64,000 nt of DNA from Clostridiales bacterium (GTDB lineage: Bacteria > Bacillota > Clostridia > Christensenellales > Aristaeellaceae). The stretch covers positions 24,224 to 88,223 of the forward strand of contig SVGS01000011.1 in NCBI GenBank assembly GCA_015056205.1, given 5' to 3'. Below are positions 63,077 through 64,000 of this stretch, in pieces. Numbering within the stretch: position 1 is the stretch's first letter; each line of letters starts with the position of its first letter. The position numbers were made by a program, and so were the translations under genes. The notes below the pieces were generated by a model. It did not search any database. It saw only the letters and a list, made by a program, of their open reading frames with translations, and was not told the DNA's origin.

Positions 63077-63676
63077 ATGAAACGGGGAGCGCTTTTACTG
63101 GTTTTATCAACTATGATGGTATGCCTGATCTGTTCTGCTGCCTGTGCAAGCGGCTGGACCGTACCCAATAATCATTCATCCGGCTCTGGTAATTATTCTT
63201 CCGATTACGGGATAACGGTGCAACTGATAGAAGATCTGGCGACCCGTAGCGGTCCGTCGACAGGCTATACCGGTTGTGGTACATACAGAATGAACGGTCA
63301 GTATGTTACGGCTTTGTCCCGGGCCTATGACAGCGGCAGTGTATTGTGGATTGAAGTGGAATTCTCCTATAACGGTGGGTACCGACGCGCATGGACAGGA
63401 GCCAAAAGACTTGATTTGAGTGCCTCACAGCTCAGGATGCTGCCTGAAGAAAACTCCATGTCGTTTATTGGATACGGGACAGTCAATTCGCGGGTAGCGC
63501 CACGATTTGGCCCGGATTCGATTTTTGCAACTTACGGAGACAGAGATTACTATCAGGGGGACCGGGTTGCTGTTATTACTGAGGAAAACAACTATTATTT
63601 AGTTGAAAGCTACCATACGGACGGAAAGATTCTTCGCAGCTGGATCCCATGCGAGAAAGTGTATTTTGATAAATAA
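63077..63676 (+). CDS. Secreted SH3-like protein
   Basis: 199 aa. Signal peptide (GALLLVLSTMMVCLICSAACASG). Two SH3b-like units: ~45-110 (ITVQLIEDLATRSGPSTGYTG, typical of the RxGPSxxY pattern) and ~125-198 (GTVNSRVAPRFGPDSIFATYGD, GDRVAVITEENNYYLVES, SWIPCEKVYF). Such domains bind cell-wall peptides or are general ligand modules. Start ATG at 63077 with AAGGAG upstream; a longer frame to 63020 is ignored because the signal peptide begins at this Met. Confidence 0.85.
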   Translation: MKRGALLLVLSTMMVCLICSAACASGWTVPNNHSSGSGNYSSDYGITVQLIEDLATRSGPSTGYTGCGTYRMNGQYVTALSRAYDSGSVLWIEVEFSYNGGYRRAWTGAKRLDLSASQLRMLPEENSMSFIGYGTVNSRVAPRFGPDSIFATYGDRDYYQGDRVAVITEENNYYLVESYHTDGKILRSWIPCEKVYFDK

Positions 63677-63684
63677 GGCGATTC

Positions 63685-63897
63685 ATGCAAATGACTTTAT
63701 TCGGACGCACAAAGCTTCAATATATGGTCGGCGGACTGCTGTACAGTCCGGCTATCAATAGTGGAATAGCAGAAAGAATTACCAATGGTTATTTTCCTTG
63801 CCTCACATCTATAGCCTTTTGCCTTGAGGATTCGATTCGGGATGAGGCGTTGGAAGAAGCGGAACTGGAATTAGAGCTTGTGAAAAAAAGTCTGTAA
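63685..63897 (+). pseudogene. Truncated HpcH/HpaI-type C-C bond lyase fragment
   Basis: 70 codons from ATG 63685. The stretch YMVGGLLYSPAINSGIAERI and GYFPCLTSIAFCLEDSIRDEALEEAE matches the N-terminus of the TIM-barrel C-C bond lyase proteins found in ter-type stress gene clusters, which are about 280-300 aa. The frame ends with TAA where the barrel should go on, and no continuation is visible in the ~60 bp before the next gene. It is a remnant or a much shortened paralog. Identification is by recalled pattern only. Confidence 0.5.
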
Positions 63898-63958
63898 ATT
63901 GCTGAAAAGCATCGGGCTTCCATGATAAGATAGAAATTATCAGAGGAGGCCGATTTTT

Positions 63959-64000
63959 ATGGCGAACAAGAAGAAGGAAGTCTACAGACCGGGACCCATG
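63959..64000 (+). CDS. Start of an unidentified gene (3' partial)
   Basis: ATG at 63959 follows GAGGAGG by about 9 bases. Only 14 codons (MANKKKEVYRPGPM) lie in the window, rich in Lys and Pro, and do not allow an identification. Confidence 0.6.
   Translation, partial: MANKKKEVYRPGPM

Overview
The window looks like a chromosomal piece of a Gram-positive Clostridia bacterium. Core genes follow the Firmicutes order nusA-ylxR-ylxQ-infB-rbfA-nrnA-truB-ribF, then rpsO-pnp-ruvX-DUF1292, tilS-hpt-ftsH and a VanW protein. Promoters are sigma-A type (TTGACA-17-TATAAT variants), Shine-Dalgarno sites are strong (AGGAGG), and genes often couple by ATGA overlaps. The first ~39 kb is visibly GC-rich. A gut or rumen clostridium of the Christensenellales/Aristaeellaceae kind would fit, but that placement is inference.

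Layout. 1-7.7 kb: translation and RNA operon (NusA to RibF). 7.8-17.3 kb: glycogen phosphorylase, a histone-H1-like AAKTT-repeat protein, an NhaC antiporter, a secreted protein, a LacI-sensor/GGDEF protein, a 21-residue-repeat SH3 protein and a CxxC zinc-ribbon protein. 17.5-18.0 kb: five-gene tRNA operon (Val-Asp-Phe-Gly-Cys, minus strand). 18.0-23.7 kb: uracil permease-pyrR behind a PyrR-type leader, rpsO behind a three-way-junction leader, pnp, ruvX and DUF1292. 23.7-30.1 kb, minus strand: phosphoglucomutase, an unknown gene, and an Lrp regulator-aminotransferase-CapA-phosphonopyruvate decarboxylase operon. 30.2-37.7 kb: repeat-rich membrane protein, tilS, hpt, ftsH, VanW. 37.7-38.7 kb: GH105 hydrolase.

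38.9-64 kb is accessory DNA with lower GC and much genetic debris. It holds a broken PD-(D/E)XK nuclease fragment facing an intact HTH-AAA-nuclease relative, which lies beside eight copies of a TCGGAAAT motif. It also has an IS1182-like transposase scrap, an XRE-AAA-CYTH fusion and a zinc-ribbon gene with an in-frame TGA.

From 43.5 kb the window is dominated by secreted or membrane proteins that are largely unrecognised. They include a three-gene minus-strand operon with a 1764-residue clostripain-type (C11) protease; a plus-strand set of VWA membrane protein, subtilase-like but apparently dead membrane protein, PPP-type phosphatase and 32-residue membrane peptide; a transglutaminase-like protein; a DUF5684 protein; and SH3-like and LRR proteins. 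Three promoters here carry the same ATCA-N4-TGAT dyad at the same place between -35 and -10, so the island probably contains a co-regulated surface system. This is my best candidate for something undescribed.
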